DNA of 64,000 nt. Source: Pseudomonas lutea. Its GTDB lineage: Bacteria > Pseudomonadota > Gammaproteobacteria > Pseudomonadales > Pseudomonadaceae. The notes beneath the pieces are model-generated. The model searched no databases. It worked only from the letters and a program-made list of their open reading frames with translations, and had not been told where the DNA came from. This document shows, piece after piece, positions 63,164 through 64,000 of this stretch. The stretch covers positions 372,001 to 436,000 of the forward strand of contig NZ_JRMB01000002.1 of NCBI RefSeq assembly GCF_000759445.1, read 5' to 3'. The position numbers and the translations under genes are program-made. How positions within the stretch are numbered: the first letter of the stretch is position 1; each line of letters opens with the position of its first letter.

Positions 63164-64000
63164 ATGCTGGGCGTATTTGAACGACGGCTCGACCCCTTCC
63201 CCCCCGATGAAGCACCGCCCCCACCGGTGGGGCTGGCCCGTTTTCTGTGGGCCTGCACCCGCGGCGCCCGGGGTTACATCCTCATGTTCGCGGTGCTCAG
63301 TGCGTGCGTTTCGCTTTATGAGGCCTGGCTGTTTTCGTTTCTCGGGCAGGTCGTCGACCTTCTTTCGACATGGAAAGCCGGAGGCGTCGCTGCTGAACAG
63401 GAAAGTCGGGCGCTGTGGGGCATTGGCATTGTGCTGGTCGTCAGCATTGGCCTGGTTGCATTGCGCACCATGGTTCAGCATCAGGTGCTGGCGATCAACC
63501 TGCCGCTGCGACTGCGCTGGGACTTTCACCGCTTGATGCTGCGGCAGAGCCTGTCGTTCTTCTCCGATGAGTTTTCCGGCCGGGTCACCACCAAGGTGAT
63601 GCAGACCGCGCTGGCGGTGCGGGAAGTACTCTTCACTCTGATTGAAATCGCGCCCGGCATCGGTGTGTATTTCCTGGCAATCATCGCCCTGGCAGGCGGC
63701 TTTGCCCTGAAGCTCATGCTGCCGTTCATTGCCTGGATCGTCCTGTTCGGGTTGGCGATGCTGTACTTCGTGCCGCGCCTGGGCAAAGTCGGCCAGGAGC
63801 AGGCCAACGCCCGCTCTTCGATGACGGGGCGAATCTCGGACGCCTACACCAACATCACCACCGTGAAACTGTTTTCCCACTCCAAGCGTGAGGCGCATTT
63901 TGCGCGCGCAGCCATGGAGGACTTCAAGCAAACCGGCTTCCGCCAGATGCGCCTCGTCAGCCAGTTCGAGATCGTCAATCAGGCGCTGGTGGTAGCGCTT
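63164..64000 (+). CDS. ABC transporter, membrane-spanning part (runs off the right edge)
   Basis: 279 codons are inside the window from ATG 63164, which follows TTTGGAGACCTTC; no stop appears. The N-terminus (MLGVFERRLDPFPPDEAPPP) is cytoplasmic, then an ABC type-1 exporter transmembrane domain with helices near 40-60, 85-105, 165-185 and 190-210. RWDFHRLMLRQSLSFFSDEF and GRISDAYTNITTVKLFSHSK are typical of the ABC_membrane domain of fused exporters (MsbA/YheH-like). The ATPase half should follow outside the window. Substrate unknown. Confidence 0.88.
   Translation, partial: MLGVFERRLDPFPPDEAPPPPVGLARFLWACTRGARGYILMFAVLSACVSLYEAWLFSFLGQVVDLLSTWKAGGVAAEQESRALWGIGIVLVVSIGLVALRTMVQHQVLAINLPLRLRWDFHRLMLRQSLSFFSDEFSGRVTTKVMQTALAVREVLFTLIEIAPGIGVYFLAIIALAGGFALKLMLPFIAWIVLFGLAMLYFVPRLGKVGQEQANARSSMTGRISDAYTNITTVKLFSHSKREAHFARAAMEDFKQTGFRQMRLVSQFEIVNQALVVAL

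Noticed and set aside
63062..63931. 289-codon minus-strand frame at the right edge
   Set aside because: Antisense to the ABC transporter gene that starts at 63164 and has a ribosome binding site and clear membrane helices.

Overview
The window is chromosomal DNA of a Pseudomonas species. The evidence is high GC, typical Pseudomonas gene neighbourhoods (purC-MBL-bamC-dapA // gcvR-bcp, perM-tusA-bepA-nadA, rnd-ycgL, pxpABC, an MxtR-type sensor kinase), and many Pseudomonas-type REP palindromes between genes. Species cannot be decided by reading. The REP types and gene set fit the fluorescens/syringae side of the genus better than P. aeruginosa. Most of the window is core genome; there is no prophage, integron, rRNA or CRISPR. 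The only intact mobile element is one IS110-family insertion.

Layout. 1-1.1 kb: an HTH protein coupled to a gene running off the left edge, then a YkvA-like protein, then an intergenic palindrome made of two perfect DnaA boxes. 1.4-2.2 kb: FKBP lipoprotein. 2.4-9.8 kb: divergent nitrate assimilation genes, with a NasA-CysJ fusion (minus) against nirBD (plus). The 614-bp gap between them carries two divergent sigma-54 promoters, an NtrC-like site, and two leaders that each show paired A..G hexaloop hairpins ending in an intrinsic terminator (ANTAR/NasT-type antitermination). 10.1-10.3 kb: tRNA-Asp and tRNA-Val. 10.5-21 kb: rdgC, a BASS transporter, an MFS-acyltransferase fusion, a TDT transporter, the MxtR-like hybrid kinase and a DMT transporter. 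21.3-23.7 kb: an alginate-export-type porin coupled to an exported VOC protein. 23.7-25.9 kb: a dense repeat array split by the IS110 element.

25.9-37 kb: lpxO, cysK, a DUF748 protein, a DUF4160/DUF2442-HTH pair with a palindromic operator candidate, moxR-vWA, pxpABC, DUF2937, a class II amidotransferase and a membrane protein. 37-47 kb: oligopeptidase B, a cNMP-binding protein, small proteins, YajD, an RNA methyltransferase, YcgN, a nitroreductase, a hydroxyacid dehydrogenase, ycgL and rnd. 47-53 kb: eptA with an overlapping methyltransferase, a GMC oxidoreductase and malic enzyme. 53-64 kb: tRNA-Ser, purC, an MBL protein, bamC, dapA, gcvR, bcp, perM-like, tusA-like, bepA, nadA and the start of an ABC transporter.

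The strongest finding is that the IS110 bridge RNA can be read directly. The 5' leader of the transposase contains guide segments matching both the REP target (left half plus CT core) and the element's own ends. An uninterrupted paralogue of the target lies about 350 bp away. The second is the complete promoter-plus-attenuator logic of the nitrate assimilation divergon.
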